A stretch of DNA of 64,000 bases, from positions 12,167,085 to 12,231,084 of the forward strand of contig JALPQD010000006.1 in the NCBI GenBank assembly GCA_023101885.1. Direction: 5' to 3'. The translations under genes and the position numbers were made by a program. This DNA comes from Typhlomys cinereus. Taxonomy: Eukaryota > Chordata > Mammalia > Rodentia > Platacanthomyidae. The notes below the pieces were generated by a model, which worked only from the letters and a program-made list of their open reading frames with translations, searched no databases and was not told the DNA's origin. Below are positions 41,762 to 56,178 of the stretch, piece after piece (the first letter of the stretch is position 1; the number at the start of each line of letters is the position of its first letter).

Positions 41762-41767
41762 TTTATT
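41762..41767 (-). terminator. Cfap44: Candidate Cfap44 polyadenylation signal
   Basis: AATAAA on the - strand, about 415 nt past the stop codon. It is the nearest canonical hexamer I found downstream. The 3'UTR would then be roughly 42179 down to about 41745. Unconfirmed. Confidence 0.4.
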
Positions 41768-42179
41768 TTCGAAGAATCAAGAGAAGGAAGTTTTCTCATA
41801 GATGACTGAATAACAGTTTTTTCTTTTTTCTTTTTTTTCTTACCAATGGTTAAATAGTCAAAATATAGAAAAATATATTTTTTTTTCTGAAAACACAACA
41901 CATGACAACAAATGCTTTCTTACATGTAGGAGATTCAACCTCTGAGGCTTCATATTTGATCTGGCAGGATGTAGACATCTACACTGGTTCAGCTCAGTAA
42001 TAACCAGGGTTGAGCGCTGCAATAGTTTAAGATAACCAAATTGGAGAAAAATGATTAGAATGAATGACAGGATCTGGTTTTGTAGTGTCAGCAAAGTCCC
42101 TTTAAAGAAGTTGTTGCAGGTGACAAGGAGGCAGGCCTGGGGAGGATGTCAGAACTCTTGGATGTCAGGATACGGAGCA

Positions 42180-42356
42180 CTACATCTCATTCTCAGGCGT
42201 AGTAGTGATGGGCGGGAGGATCAGGCCTCCTTTCTTTCTCAAAAGAGCGATCTCTTTCTTCAAGGCTGAAATTCTTTCTGTCTGAGCTTGGATCAGTTCT
42301 GTGATCTTTTGCCTTGCCACAGTGTCTGCTTTCCGGGGGCCCTGGAAGGCATTGCC
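42180..42356 (-). CDS. Cfap44: Cfap44 last coding exon with stop
   Basis: The acceptor is TTCCAACAG ending at 42357 (phase 0). It encodes 58 residues, [20 protein letters not shown], then [20 protein letters not shown] and [18 protein letters not shown]. The stop is TAG at 42182-42180. The end matches the family's LILPP...ENEM terminus. Confidence 0.95.
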   Translation of the reverse strand, partial: GNAFQGPRKADTVARQKITELIQAQTERISALKKEIALLRKKGGLILPPITTTPENEM

Positions 42357-45300
42357 CTGTTGGAAGAAAACACCTCTCTATCGTAAGCATCATTTGGAAT
42401 GTGACAGATGCCCTGTTCTCTATCAGTTCTCCGTGCCATATCTGGCCTAGACATTTGCAGGGTGCTTAAAGAAAATATAAAACAAGGAAGATCAAGAAAA
42501 TATGACTGACTTTTTTTTTTTGCAGGGACTACAGAAGCTTTTCCCTTGAGGATAAGGCTTGATTCAGATAAACATCCATTAAATAAGCATTATCTATCAC
42601 AGCATAAAGCTAGGTACTAGGGTGCTATCTATAAGCACTCAATAACAGCAAGTTGAAACCTACAAAAAATAGCAAGCATTTTTAACAAGATAACATGTAA
42701 GATTCCATAGTTCAGGCTATTCACTTCTTCTAAGATGAAATAAACATACTGAAAATAAACTCTCAACAGAAATTCAGGGAGTATGTGGTTATCATTACTT
42801 ATGCCTAAATAATCTTATCTCATCAAGGTCTAGATAAACCTTATGTAAATACTGAGTTCATGCCATCCAAGAAGCATTTGATGGGAGGTTGTTCTAACAT
42901 GGCTAAGACTGAGTCTGTCTTCAGAGACAGATGGCCTGGAAGTGGTCCAAGATAGAGGTCTGTTTAAATGTCAGCATGCTGCATCCGTGTAAAAGCAATA
43001 CTGAAGGAAGGGACACACCTGCTGGTTCTGTAGTGTATTCAACCGAGAATCAAGTTTCTTCTTTTCAGTATATAAATCATTCATCTGGTGAAGCTTTTTA
43101 GTGTGTTCTTTTGTCTTCATCATCAATTCCCACCGCACTTGAGCAATCTTCTCCTACCATAACAGGAAGAAGAGAAAAATGAATTTGATCAAATGCATCA
43201 GCAAAGATTAGGGATGTAGCTCAGGTAAAGATTTTCCTAACATTTGTGAGTTCCTAGATTCAATGTCAAAAACTGGAAAAAAATTAATTTAAAACTAATC
43301 GTGCAAAGAAAACAATATGCATACAAGAAAATATAATCAGAGGTCAGTCTGAAAATGTCACTAGAAGCAATTGAATTGAGACTGGTTTCATGACAGAAAT
43401 GTACACATGCTTAAAAACAAAATTAAATAAAAATAAGGCACAGCTAGAAACCACTTTGTGGTTGAGGGATAAACAGTACAGGTACTGATTGCTGGTATCA
43501 ATAACTCAAAGGAATGGCAATGACAATTTAGGCAATGCCCATTTAGGATTTTTCTTCAACCTCGAGGTAAGTGACTGAAATGGTAATAGCATTGTGGCTT
43601 TCTTTTGCTCTCAAAATGCTCCAACAGATTATTTGAGAGTGCCAGTTCCTCTATAGGGGTCAGTTCCACCGGCACAAACATTCAAGTGAGTAAAGTGGTA
43701 AATCCTGGATTGGCAACGATGAGATAAGGTCCCTGGACAAGTCGGCACTAGGAACATTTCCTCCTGCCCTACCTGGGCAAGAGAAACTCTGTTGAAAGCC
43801 TGTCTCTGAATCAGGCTGGAACCGGGCGCCGTCACATTCCAAGTCAAAAGGAACAACTTGCAGGCATCGGTTTGCTTAAAGGCTCATGAGCTGGCTCGGC
43901 AGGTAAAGGCGCCTACGACAGGGTTTTGCTGGGTCTGAGTTCAACCCCTGGGGCCCACATGTCGGAAGGTGAAATCCTCTGACTGCCTGTGTGTGCTCCC
44001 CTCTCCCCATGGACCTTCCCTCCCTCTCTCCTCTCCCCATGGACCCTCCCTCCCTCTCTCCCCTCTCCCCATGGACCCTCCCTCTCTCTCCCCCCTCTCC
44101 CCATGGACTCTCCCTCTCTCTCTCTCCTTTTCTCTCTCTTTTTATCTCTCTCTCTCAAAATAAGTACATAAGCTATATTAAAATAAAATTTGTCTAAATG
44201 TGTTTCTAATTTCCAAGCTGGAAGAGCATGCCAGAGCTGCTCAGTAGCACACCTTGGATGCCTGGCGGACAGCATCTCCATGTGAAAGCATCTATACTTT
44301 AGTGCAGGCCTCTCGTGAGGCCTCTCTGTGATCTTTCCTGCTACTCTGCGTCACATTTAAAAGCACCAGGGACTCCACAATCCAACACTGGTGCCGTCCC
44401 TTCTAATAGACAAGTCTCTCCAGTACAGAGGCGAGATGGAGACCTGGGTGCTGCCCAGGTTTTCCACAGGAATTACTGAAGGCTCCCCAGGAATTTATAA
44501 CCCCACCCATTCAGCCCAAGGGGACCACTTGCCCCCTTCTCCTCACCTCCCACATCTTCAATTCCTTTGCGTTTGTTAACTCCTTTCGAAGTTTTTTGAT
44601 CCTCAGTTCTTCCAGCGTTGTATTAACAGAAAGCGTCTGGAGGGCTTCCAGATCTATCACCCGGCCAAACTTGCTGATCATTAGGTCCCGGACTGTTTCT
44701 TCCATCTCTGAAAGACAGTCACCGTCTCAGCCTCTGAGGGACTCCCCTTGTCAAAGGAACAATAGCAGCAACAGTGAATACCAAGGAACAGCTTTTGCAA
44801 GATGGTAAAAGACACTTGCATTCACAGTTGGCTTTTCCTCTGTGACTTGTTGGCAGCCTGCTGCTTTCTTCATTTAACGTGCTTGCGTGTGAACAGCCTT
44901 TTCAAAATCCCAGGCAAAATGGATTCGACTCCCAAGTGGCTTCCATGAGCTGCTGCCCCTCCTCAGACTATTAGTGGCTTCTAACTGGCTTATTAGATGC
45001 TTTGATGCTCTCTACAGAATCTTGTACTGAGAGCAGAGCGGGTGTTTTAGAAAACCTTCCAAGACCTCATTCCCAACAAAAATTAAACTCATCCCTGCGA
45101 TGGTTCACAAGGCCCACAAGGTCTGCTCTGCCTGTCCAGCTGCCTCTCTACCCTCTTTCCGCACCTCTTTGTCTACTGATCCTAAAATATAATAATAATA
45201 ATAAGTGTATGACTCAAAGACTACATAAGGCATAATGCTCATTTGAAGATGAGAGTAACATACTAGTCAGAACAGTAAATACGCTTGGGAGTAGTGGCTC

Positions 45301-48300
45301 CCTCTCTCTGGATATGGGAAGGCAGAGGATGCACCTCTGTGCCACAGTATTGGTAAAATTATTTCCATTGTGAGGTACATTTAATGGTTTCATTTTGTTA
45401 TGATGCTTGAAAGAGTACACATATAGCCATACATGAACTATTATAAAACTGCTTAAAATATGATCATAAATAAATTACGCATACTACATGTTATATACTA
45501 TCTCAATCCCAGATAGGTTAACAGCATAATGAATAACATTAAGAATAGAGAAATCCACCCCGGTCAGGATGGCAAAAATCCACAATACAAACAACAACAA
45601 ATGCTGGAGAGGATGTGGAGAGAGGGGAACTCTGCTACATTGCTGGTGGGAATGCAGGCTCATACAGCCACTCTGGCGAGCCATCTGAAGATTCTTAAAG
45701 AAATTAAAGATTGAAATGCCATATGACCCTGCGATTCCACTTTTGGGAATAACCCCCCATACAGCAGAGGTTCACCTTGATAGCACAAGCATGACCATGT
45801 TCATAGCAGCACTGTTTACAATAGCAAAGTCATGGAATCAACCCAAATGTCCAACAGTTGACGAGTGGATAAGGAAACTGTGGTACATCTATACAATGGA
45901 GTACTACTACTCAGCTATCAAAAAGGATGAATTAATGGAATTTGTTGGGAAATGGATGTCATTAGAAACAATTATATTAAGTGAAGTATCCCAAACCCAG
46001 AAAATTAAGCGCCATATGTACTCCCTAATATGTGGCTCCTAGTATCAAACCCACCCAGCCCACCTTGAGACACTCATAGGTAAATCTATGTATTACCTAC
46101 AGTAATTGCAAGGATTATGAACAGGAGGGATGGGGTTGGAGGGCCACACCAGAAACAAGGAGAGAAGTGATCATGTTACATTAGAGAAAATAGGCCTCCA
46201 TCAAGGACTGCAAGAAAGTAATGTGACACCTGGTTAAGTTTACAGACGTTAGTTCCTGATCATTTACAACTAAGGGGGTATGATCTCAACAGAAGGGGAG
46301 GGCATATAGTCTGGCAGATAAAAAGTAACCATTTTGCAAATGGGTGATTGACCCCTCCCTCACTGAGGTTTCCTACTTTTATTACATCTACCCTTGAATG
46401 TGCTCTTATAATAAGACTCCAGTTTAACAGTTTTTTGTCTCTGGCCAGGGGGTGACATACAGTGCCCAGCAGGATGGAGTGAAGGGCATTGCAGGAGCAG
46501 CAAAACTGCAAAAGAAAATCAACAAACCACAATCCAGAACATCAGAGACTCTATATCAACCACCTAGAACTAGGCCAAACTAATCTCTCCCCATCCTGAA
46601 GCTCGGGGACATTTGCGGAAGAGGGGGAGGTAAGAGTGTAAGAGCAAAAGGATGGGAGGAGCAATGATTTGCAAGATACTCCACACAAGTTAGGGCCGAA
46701 GCAATCATAATTGGACTTTGCATGCCCTGTGCAATGTCCAACACACTATTGACCTCACAAAGTCTAGCATCTGCTAAAGGAACCAAGATCCTTGGAGGCA
46801 AGGGATTGGCAGCCACAGTAGTGTTCCTATGCTTAAGGGGAACACGGGAAAGGGTTCAGGGAAATGCCACTGGGTCCTTGTACATCATCGGAGAGGAGGG
46901 CCCAGACGAGAGTCAGGCATGCATAAGAAAGGACTCTCTGGGAATTGGGGCGGGAGGCACTGGAGGGTGGGGAGGGAGGGGTGAGAGGAGCAGAGGGTTC
47001 AGGGGGAGGAGGAAGGAGGGAGGGAACTGGTGTACCTATTAAGTTTGTATGAGCTGAAATAATAATAAAAATGTATTAAGTAAAAAAAAAGAATAGAGAA
47101 AATCATAAATATGTGTTTTTTCAAAATATTGATAAATAAAATGATACATAAATGTTAGCAATAGTATAACACACTGTAAAATATTTATAGCATGTTACCT
47201 ATTACTATTTTATATATTTTAATATATATCATATATTACATTGCATATAATATATATACTACATTTTGGAAGGACCAAATTGAGCTAATTATATGTATCA
47301 CCTCACAAACTTGTGTGTGTGTGTGTGTGTGTGTGTGTCTGTCTGTCTGTCTGTCTGTCTAGAATATTTAAAATCTGATCTTGGAAATTTAAAGAGTTGT
47401 TAGTAACTAGTTACCATGTTATGCAAGAACCTCCTGAATCTATTCTTTTGGTCTCAATAAAATTTTGTGCCACTGAACCAATACATCTTCCCAACCTCTC
47501 ACCCACTCAAAGGCCTCTGCTATCAAATTCTACTCTCTGCTTCTGAATTCATTTTTTAAAATTTTAGATAAGGTTTTACCATGTAGCCCAGGAAGACACA
47601 TGTTAAAGACCCTCCTGCCTTAGGCTTCTGAACACTGCTGATGGGTTTAACACTTTCATTCTCCACACGAGTGAAACTGTGTGGTGTTTCTTTGCATGTC
47701 TGACTTATTTTACTTAATACAATGATGAACCTCCAGGTTCATCGACATTGTCCCAAATGACAGGATTTCATCTTTTTTTAAGATTGAATACTCTTTTGTT
47801 GTACATAAGAACCATATTTTTTTATCCATTCATCTGTTGATTCCATATCTTGGCTACTGTGTAAGCACTGCTATATTAGACACAGGTGTGCAGATATCAC
47901 TTTACATACTAATTAATTTCCCTTGGATATACACTCAATAATTGAGGGATGGTTGAATCAAAACTTACCTCTAAGAATTTATGTGCACACACATACGTGT
48001 GTGTGTGTGTGTGTATGTGTGTGTGTGTGTGTATGTCTGTATGTACTAGAAGGCACTTGAGCATGTGTGCCTGTGGAGGCCCAAGGGCGACTTCAGAAAT
48101 CATCCTGGATTGCTTTATTGTTTTGCTCTTGGATTTCCTATGTTCTGCTTTCCAGAACTAGAATTATAGGTCACTAGTGTTTTTATCTAAGTCTGGGATT
48201 AGAACTCAGATCATTCTACTTGTGAGACAGAAGCTTAACCCTTAAGACATCTCTCCAGTCCCAGGAAATAATTTATTGAACAAGAAATGCACACAGTATA

Positions 48301-51300
48301 GACACCATGAAGAAATAGATAAACTTGTCATATTAACATTTAAAATGTCTTTTTTTAACTTTAAGTCAAAAGGTATGCACAAGCTAGAAAATATTCAAAG
48401 TGTATTTCACAGATAATATTAAGAATTCCTAAAACCAATATAAAAATGAAAAGGAGAAATAAAGAATGAGTAAAAGATATGACAGACAAGTTATAGAAGA
48501 AGGTACAAAAAATGGTAAGTAAGTGTGTGTGAAGATGTTCAGCTTCACCAGCGATCAAAGAAAAGTGAGCTACACCCACAATGAAATAGATTTTGTTCAA
48601 GCACGGATCACATTCCAGGTATTAAAAGCTTGATAAAGAGTTTTGATAAGGAGAGGACGCAGACCCTAGAAAGGAAGTCAACTATTAAGATTTAACTATA
48701 CGGACTTTGCATCAAACTGCCTTCTAGACATCTACCATTATACCCGTAGATTCGAGAAGTGTGCAGCATTCAACCCAGAAGCCTCAGAATGTGAAGTACT
48801 TACTACAGAAAATTTCACCTGGTCAAAGTATAGAAAATAAGTGTCTGTGGCTTGCTCAGCCCCAAACAAGACATCTAAACTCATCCCCACCCTAAGGCTC
48901 AGGAAGCATCCCAGAATAGGGAGTGGTGAGGTGTAAGAGACTGAAAGTAACCAGAGATACAGCCGGATGGGGTCTTCTGGACGTGATCAGACCTCTGCAA
49001 TCATGAACGCACTGCAGCCAGGTCTGCTTCTTCAAGAGCATCACATCTAGCCTATCTGTTTTACATCACGAAAGGGAACAACTACAAGAGATGTCATGCT
49101 TCCCTCAGAGACCAACAAGGGTAAAGACGGGACAGGAGAGAAGGGGATTTGCCCACGAGTACATATTGCTTGTTCCAGCAGATTCCCAGGCACATGTCAT
49201 TAATAGGAACATAGATGGGACTTAGTGAACCATTAAACTCACAGAAGGATAGGAGAATAGAAGGGTAATACGTGGGGAATAAGAAGACTTGAAAAAGGGA
49301 AAAATTATGATTGGGATTAAGTTACAAGGAATGAAAATGATACAAATACACCTGTAAAGCCCTAAAATTATAAAAATAAATAAAACAGAAATATAATTTG
49401 ACATCTGCCATACTGTCAACAAATATTAGAGCCTCACTTAATATACCTCCTCCTGAAGTTATACTTAACTGCTAATCCCCACTGATCTTCCTATTATATT
49501 GCTTACATCAATATACTGTTGTTTAATATGCATTTGTTCACTGTCTTATTAAAAACAACTAAAGCCAAGGAGATTGAGTACTGGTGAAAATAAAGAGCCC
49601 AGACAATTCTTACACAGTGCCAGGGGCAGCGACAAATTTGCCCAGTCATGATGGCATGCAGCTTCAGTGGCATCTAAGAAAACTAAAACCACACAAATGC
49701 TGCTGTAACCCAGCACACCCACCACCAGCAACTCACCTCTGCATGTGCATGCACAAGGAGATATGTACAAGATTTACTGGAGCATTGCCTGTAGTAATGG
49801 AACGTTAACAGTACCTAAATGTTCATCAAGGGAGATTGGAGAGGTAAACCTTTTTTATAGCCATACAATGAATGAAAAGAAGTAGCAGCTAAACATAATT
49901 ACCTGAAACAATATGTATAACTTAAAAAAATGTCTCACTGAAGTGAAATGCAAAATCTAAATATCCTCACAGCTGCAAGAATGGAAGGTAGTTTCACATA
50001 CTATGTGAGAACATATATGTGAGAAGACTTATGTGCATACACACATGTCTGGTGACAAACAGTGTTGAAGAAGAGGTTTTATATCTTCAGCACAGTTGTA
50101 GATACAAAGGTTAGGATTGTATTAGTCTATATTGTATCATACACAAAGAAAAACAGACTTAATGACAAAGGCTTTTTCCTCTTACAATAGGAAGTCAGGA
50201 CTGGGGAGATGGCTCAGAGGTTAAAGCCCTTGCCTCAGAAGTAAAAGGACCGGAGTTTGGATCCCCAGATTGTACATAAAAATGCCAGGTAAATATGGCA
50301 TGCAATTCTGACCCTGGAAGACAGAATCTATAAAACACCCTTGCAAAGCAGTGAAGAATGAGGAGGTAGACCAATCCAGGATGATTCCTGATGTCACCCA
50401 AGTACCTTCTGGTACATACATACCTACCCCCCCACACACATACATGCAGAATTTTTTTTCATGGAATTAGGAAGATGGATAGGATCATGCTTCTCCTCTT
50501 GGTGATACTGATTTTGTGGTTCTTGCGTCCTAAGATGGAGACAGCTACTTAATAGTCCCTCTTTTATCAAGAAGGATTACTAGATGATCCATTATCTTAG
50601 GTACTGACTGTGTATGGTTTTTGCCATCTCTCTCTTCTCTCGGATGAGCATCTTCCGCCTTTCCCGACATTCTTTGTTAAGTTTCTGCTGCTTAGAGTTT
50701 TCCTCCTGAAGCTGTACAATTCGTTCTTGCAGCCTTCCCAGAGATTGATTAGAGAAGACCAGAGTTCCAGAAAGGTCATCAGGTATTTCTCCAAATACCA
50801 TATACTCTATCTACAAAAAAAAAAATCTAAATCAAAACCAAGATAGACAAAGATCCACCGAAAACAAGGCAGTGGAGAATCAAAGAATGGGTCCCTCTCT
50901 GTCCCTTGCTAAATTCCTCACCTCCGGGCCTCTGTGCTCCTCATGCCAGAAAACCACCTTGGGGCTCTCTGGGGAGAGCGAAGGCTCTCTCACACACAGG
51001 TGCCTCCAATCTACCTCACAGTGATGGAACTCAGATTCCAAAGGACTGTCAAACAAACTAGTAGCTAGCTACAGCCCAGGCAGTCTGAACTCGTTCACTG
51101 CCAATTCACGATGGTATGAAACATGACCTGTGTCCAAGACCCGACATCCATTCTTAAGCCATTTCACCAACTCTAATTCAAAGGATTAGAAGGAATTCTT
51201 CTAATGGGCCACAAGGGATATGAATGTTTTCATGTTATTCTTCAGTAGCAATCAGGTCATGGATATGAACAGTCTGAAACATTCTGCAGGCAGAATCCAG

Positions 51301-54300
51301 TCTAGGGGCTGAGATGCTCCCACTGGAGAGCCTCACATCTTCCTCAGAAAAGCATGGGTCTGACGATGCTTCTACTCAGACGGCATTGGGTGCCCTCTCA
51401 GGCCCATCACCTGGTGAAGCTTGAGAGGAACCACAACCAGCAATTCATTCAGTCGTTGCTGCTTCTCCCGCTGATAGGCCTCCAAGTCCTCCTCGGCCGC
51501 GTGCAGATTGGTGGCCACAATCTTTACCTGTACAGGGCACATGTGAGAGAGACCGACATGACTCAAGGAGAAGGAGTCCCAGAGTGGTCAATGCGGCAGT
51601 GGAGGAGCCCCCGTGGAGGAGGATGCGCTTCAGACTCTGACCACGGGCTGAGTCCAATCTGCACCCAGGGATTGGTGTTCAATTTGTCCTGCTAAGTTAG
51701 GATACAAATCACTTGTTTCATCACTCCTGTGTTCCTAGCGTATAAAAGTTTTATAAATTAGAGGCCAGGCAAGATGGTTCAGCAGGTAAAAATGCTTGTT
51801 ACCAAGCCTGATGACCATCGTTCACATTCGTGGAGCCCACAATTCCTGAAGTTGCCCTCTGATCTCCACACCTACTATGTTGTGGTATGTACCCCTTTTC
51901 CTCAGCCCCTACAAACACGCATACAAACAAGTAAATGAAAAATGTTTTAGGAAAAACAACTGGCAAAATCATGTCTGGGAATGTGTGTAGCATGTTATAA
52001 GATGAATCAATAGGCAGACCACCTACTTTCTTTGAGTATGTATCATATTCCTTTTTGAGGTTGTCGACAATTTTCTTCTCTTCAACTAAGTTTCCTCAAT
52101 ATCCAGTCTTTTCTCTCGAAGTTGGAGGGCCAGTTCAAAAAGAGTTACATCACAGTCTGAAAAGAGACTTAAATTAAGAAAGCAATTCCATCTGATAGGG
52201 AATGTGGTTGTACTTGAAGTGTGGACTTTTGGAGCTTTGGAATTCATATTTTCTATTCAGATTCATGCTAGATTCTGTAAGGCAAAAAATTACTGCCTAT
52301 TCTAAAGATGGAGACTTCGATTCTGAGAGAAGTGACATATTTGTAGGTGACACGTGGACTTCAAGTGAACACTATTAATTGTGCTGTGTTATCTGCAGCC
52401 ACATACACTCCTACAAACTGGACTGAGAACAGTAATCCAGAGAATAAACCCCTTGTTCCCTTAAATCATTTGATGGTGACTTTAGCAACATGCAGAGTAA
52501 TTACAACAGAGCCCTAGTTCCACCCAGTTCTACCTACTTTTGTGTGTGATAGTCAAGCCTTTTGACCCCACTGTGAACAAGTTGTACTCCAAGGTTGTTT
52601 TTTTTTTCTGTCTTCTGCTCCTAAGTGTTATAATTTTTAACAATACAGTTAACAATACCAAGGCAGGATTTAAACTTTGTTTGGAATGAAACCTTTACAC
52701 TTTGAATAAAACTTCATACCTAGAAAAGTCAAATCCACAACAAATAAAATTGATTTCAAGACCGTGATGTAAGCATGTGGTTCTAGCTGCTCTAATAGAT
52801 TTAATTGATCTAAAACAGTTTCACTAGTGACAGCAGAAAATTTAAATTGCCAACAATTTCCAGGAAGTTGGTACAAACTGCCCTTTCAGACTTCAGATAG
52901 GAAAAATGGAATGGTTTGTCAAAAAAGTATTGTAAAAATTACATAGATCTCTATGCAATTAATTTGTTGTTATGTATATTTCATGCTAATCTGAATCAAC
53001 AGTTATAATTTGTTATTAATAAAAACCTACCTAAAGGGACAGATAATAATCCTAACCCTAACCCAAGAGAATCTGCATAAAGTGTTATGAGACTCCACGT
53101 CACATATTTTTAAACCACCTGTAAGCACTAGTATTAATTGTCAGTCTGATACCTGGGCGGCAGGTCTCTAGGTCGACCAGAGAAGTATTCTCTAGCTTAG
53201 CACTAACTCTTGCACCTGTCTTTAGGAGATTGTCTTGATTGCATAATAGATATGGGAAGACTCAGTCCATTGTGAGTGGGACCATTCCTTAGACAGGTGG
53301 CCTTGGTATGCAAGTGGAGAGAGCTAGCTGACCACAGACAAGCAAATGAGCAGGCATGCAAGCTTGGATTCATCTGAGGCCTTCTGCTCTTGGCTGTGGA
53401 TGCAATGTGACCAGTTCCCTCAGTTCCTGCTGCCCTGACTCTACTGCCATGGTGGACTATAACCTGGAATTATGAGACATCAAACTTTTGCTCCCCCTAT
53501 GTCACTTGGATTAAGTATTTATGGAAACCCTGCCCTTTCTTTAAATTTTGCTCTTAAAGAGTTAAGAAACATAAAGGGACCCTCTCCACATTGTTACCCC
53601 ATGCAGGCACACATTTCACAGAGAACACATGATCGCCCAACTCACTTGATGGGCAGATGGAATCATCAAAAACCTCATCTTCTGATCCAGATTCATCCTC
53701 GTCACTCTCCAAACTGGATTCACTTTCACTTGATTCTTCACTCTCTTCATCCTCATCTAAGAAGAATGGAGGACCTTGTCAGTAGGGAAAGTCCCACTTA
53801 TACCAAAGATTAGGTTTGCAAAATGTTTTTTTTTTTCTCATCGAATCAATAGGAACAAGGACACAAAATAAGAAATTACTCAGCTTTTAAAGGGCTGAAT
53901 AGTCCCACTAGAGAATTCTGTGAAATGTTGAAAGGAGACTTACCATCATTTGTATATAGTATCTTGCTACTTTTGTAGTATGAAGTTAGCATTATCCTAG
54001 TATTTAAAATGAGACAAAGAGAGGATAAGTGGGGGGGGGAGAGAAAGAGAGAGGAAGGAAGGAAGGAAAAAGGAAGGAAGGAAGGAAGGAAGGAAGGAAG
54101 GAAGGAAGGAAGGAAGAAGGAAGGAAGAAGAAAGGAAGGAAGAATAAAAGGTAAAGGAAGGGAAGGGAGGAAGCAGGCAAGAAAAAGGTACCACTGACAA
54201 ATGAATGATCTTCATGAATATTATATGAGTATATTTCCAATGTTATAACAAAATATCTGAGACTGAGCTCACAGGTTTGGATCCTGAAAGTCCAAGATCA

Positions 54301-54858
54301 AGCAATGATATCTTTGGGGCTTTCTGTAAAAGCCTCATAGTTGGTGGCATCGTGTGTTCATCCTGAGCAAGAGGACATCTTGTTCTTTAACAACAAATCT
54401 AATCTAGTTTTTTCTATAGGAATGAAGTGGGATGCCTTGTGAACTATGTTGTTAATGCCTTCCAAGGACAGTCCCCTTCCCAACGACCTAAGTATCTTCT
54501 ATTAGCCCCACTTTTTGACATTGCTGGATTGAAGAACAAGCATCTAATATATGAACCTTTGAGGGACATATTCAATCATACCTACAGGTTTGCAATATAG
54601 AGAAAGAAAACCTTAACAAGGACTGAAGAGATGGCTCAGCAGTTAAAGCCATTGCAACGAAAGGACTGGAATTCTGATCCCTAGATCCCATGTGAAAAAT
54701 GCCTATAATTCCAGCCCTGGGAAACCATGAAGCAAATCTATGAGGAAGTAGAAAAATTCAGGATTTTTCCTGATGTCACCACCCCTGGGCACATACAATC
54801 AAATGCCCTTTTATACACATACACATATTTGTGCACCAATTCACATGCAAAATTCACA

Positions 54859-54902
<44 letters not shown>

Positions 54903-56124
54903 CATGCAGTACAAATAATATAAAATATTTAAAAACTTTAGCAAATAAGCCAGCAAAATTTAAAAACAATTTTATACTCTATCAAGGATGGTTTATTTTG
55001 GGAATGGTATCTGGATAAATAATCAATCAACCCATGAAAATCTATCATGAAAGGAAATAAATGGCATGATCGTTAATCACTACAAGAAGCATAAGTATAT
55101 ATTCATGATAATAACTCACAAAAGTGGGCACATCCGCAACCTGAAAAAGCCCATCTATGAAATACCTGCAAGCAGAACATGCTTAAGAGCAAAAGGCTGA
55201 GTGCTGAGACTGAAAGCAGAGAAAGACCATCAGCTTGCCGCTGTTTCAAGGTAACACTGGATGCTTTAGCTATATAAACAGGCAAAAAAGGAAACAAGCA
55301 TGCAGACCAGAAAGAAGCAAAACTGCTCATATCTGCATATTTCTATCTAGAAATTCCAAAGAATCTACCCAAACCTACTAGCATTAAGTGAGACCAGAGG
55401 AGATGAGAATACAGGTAAGTAAAATCAACTGCATTTCTATGTAATAGCAACAAACATGAAGACACTGAGATGAAAAGTGCAATTTGATTTGAAATCACTC
55501 AAAAAAGGGAAAACCAGCAAAATACAAACATGAACTATGTATGTTGACACAGGTAACATGTTATCAGGCGAGACTGGAAAACACAAAGTAGTGATAATGT
55601 CAGGTTTCCCTATATTGATATACAGGCCCAACACAATCACTATAAAAAGTCCCACAAGATTTCTTTGTAGATATAAACAAGATTATTCCAAAATTTGAAA
55701 AAGAAAAATGACCTGAGACAGCTAAAATCATTTTGAAAAGAAAGACTAAAGGACCTGATATGTAGTCTCATTAGCTAAGACCTGAATCAATAGAAAAACG
55801 TAGAACTAAATCCACATACATATGCACAAACAGTTCATCAAAGGTGAAAAGCAATTCAAAGGAAGGAGACAACATTTCAAACACTTGGTATTACAGAGAA
55901 TAAAAACAAAGTTATAGTTAGGAAAAAAAATTGTAAACCACTCAAGGATAAAAGTGTAATCACACAAAGGACTAGTGTCTAGAATATATAGAACTCACAA
56001 TACAAAAAACTCCAAACAATCATATTCAAACAATCACAAAAAATGAGAGGAAACATTTTATCATAGATACAGAGGAGAAATAAACAAAAAAAGTGCTTGT
56101 TAAACTACCCTATGCCAACTCACT

Positions 56125-56178
<54 letters not shown>

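Larger units (their letters stand above)
44708..50608 (-). other. Cfap44 intron, about 5.9 kb, mainly L1 and SINE
   Basis: It contains a 5'-truncated L1 (45554-47088), old L1 pieces in both orientations (47240-50060) and SINEs at 47990 and 50197. No other exon was seen. Confidence 0.75.

Noticed and set aside
45716..46042. 108-codon open frame starting [15 protein letters not shown]
   Set aside because: It belongs to the L1 fragment, not to an independent gene.
53050..53064. CCTAACCCTAACCC, telomere-like
   Set aside because: Only two TTAGGG-type units; too short to be an interstitial telomere block.
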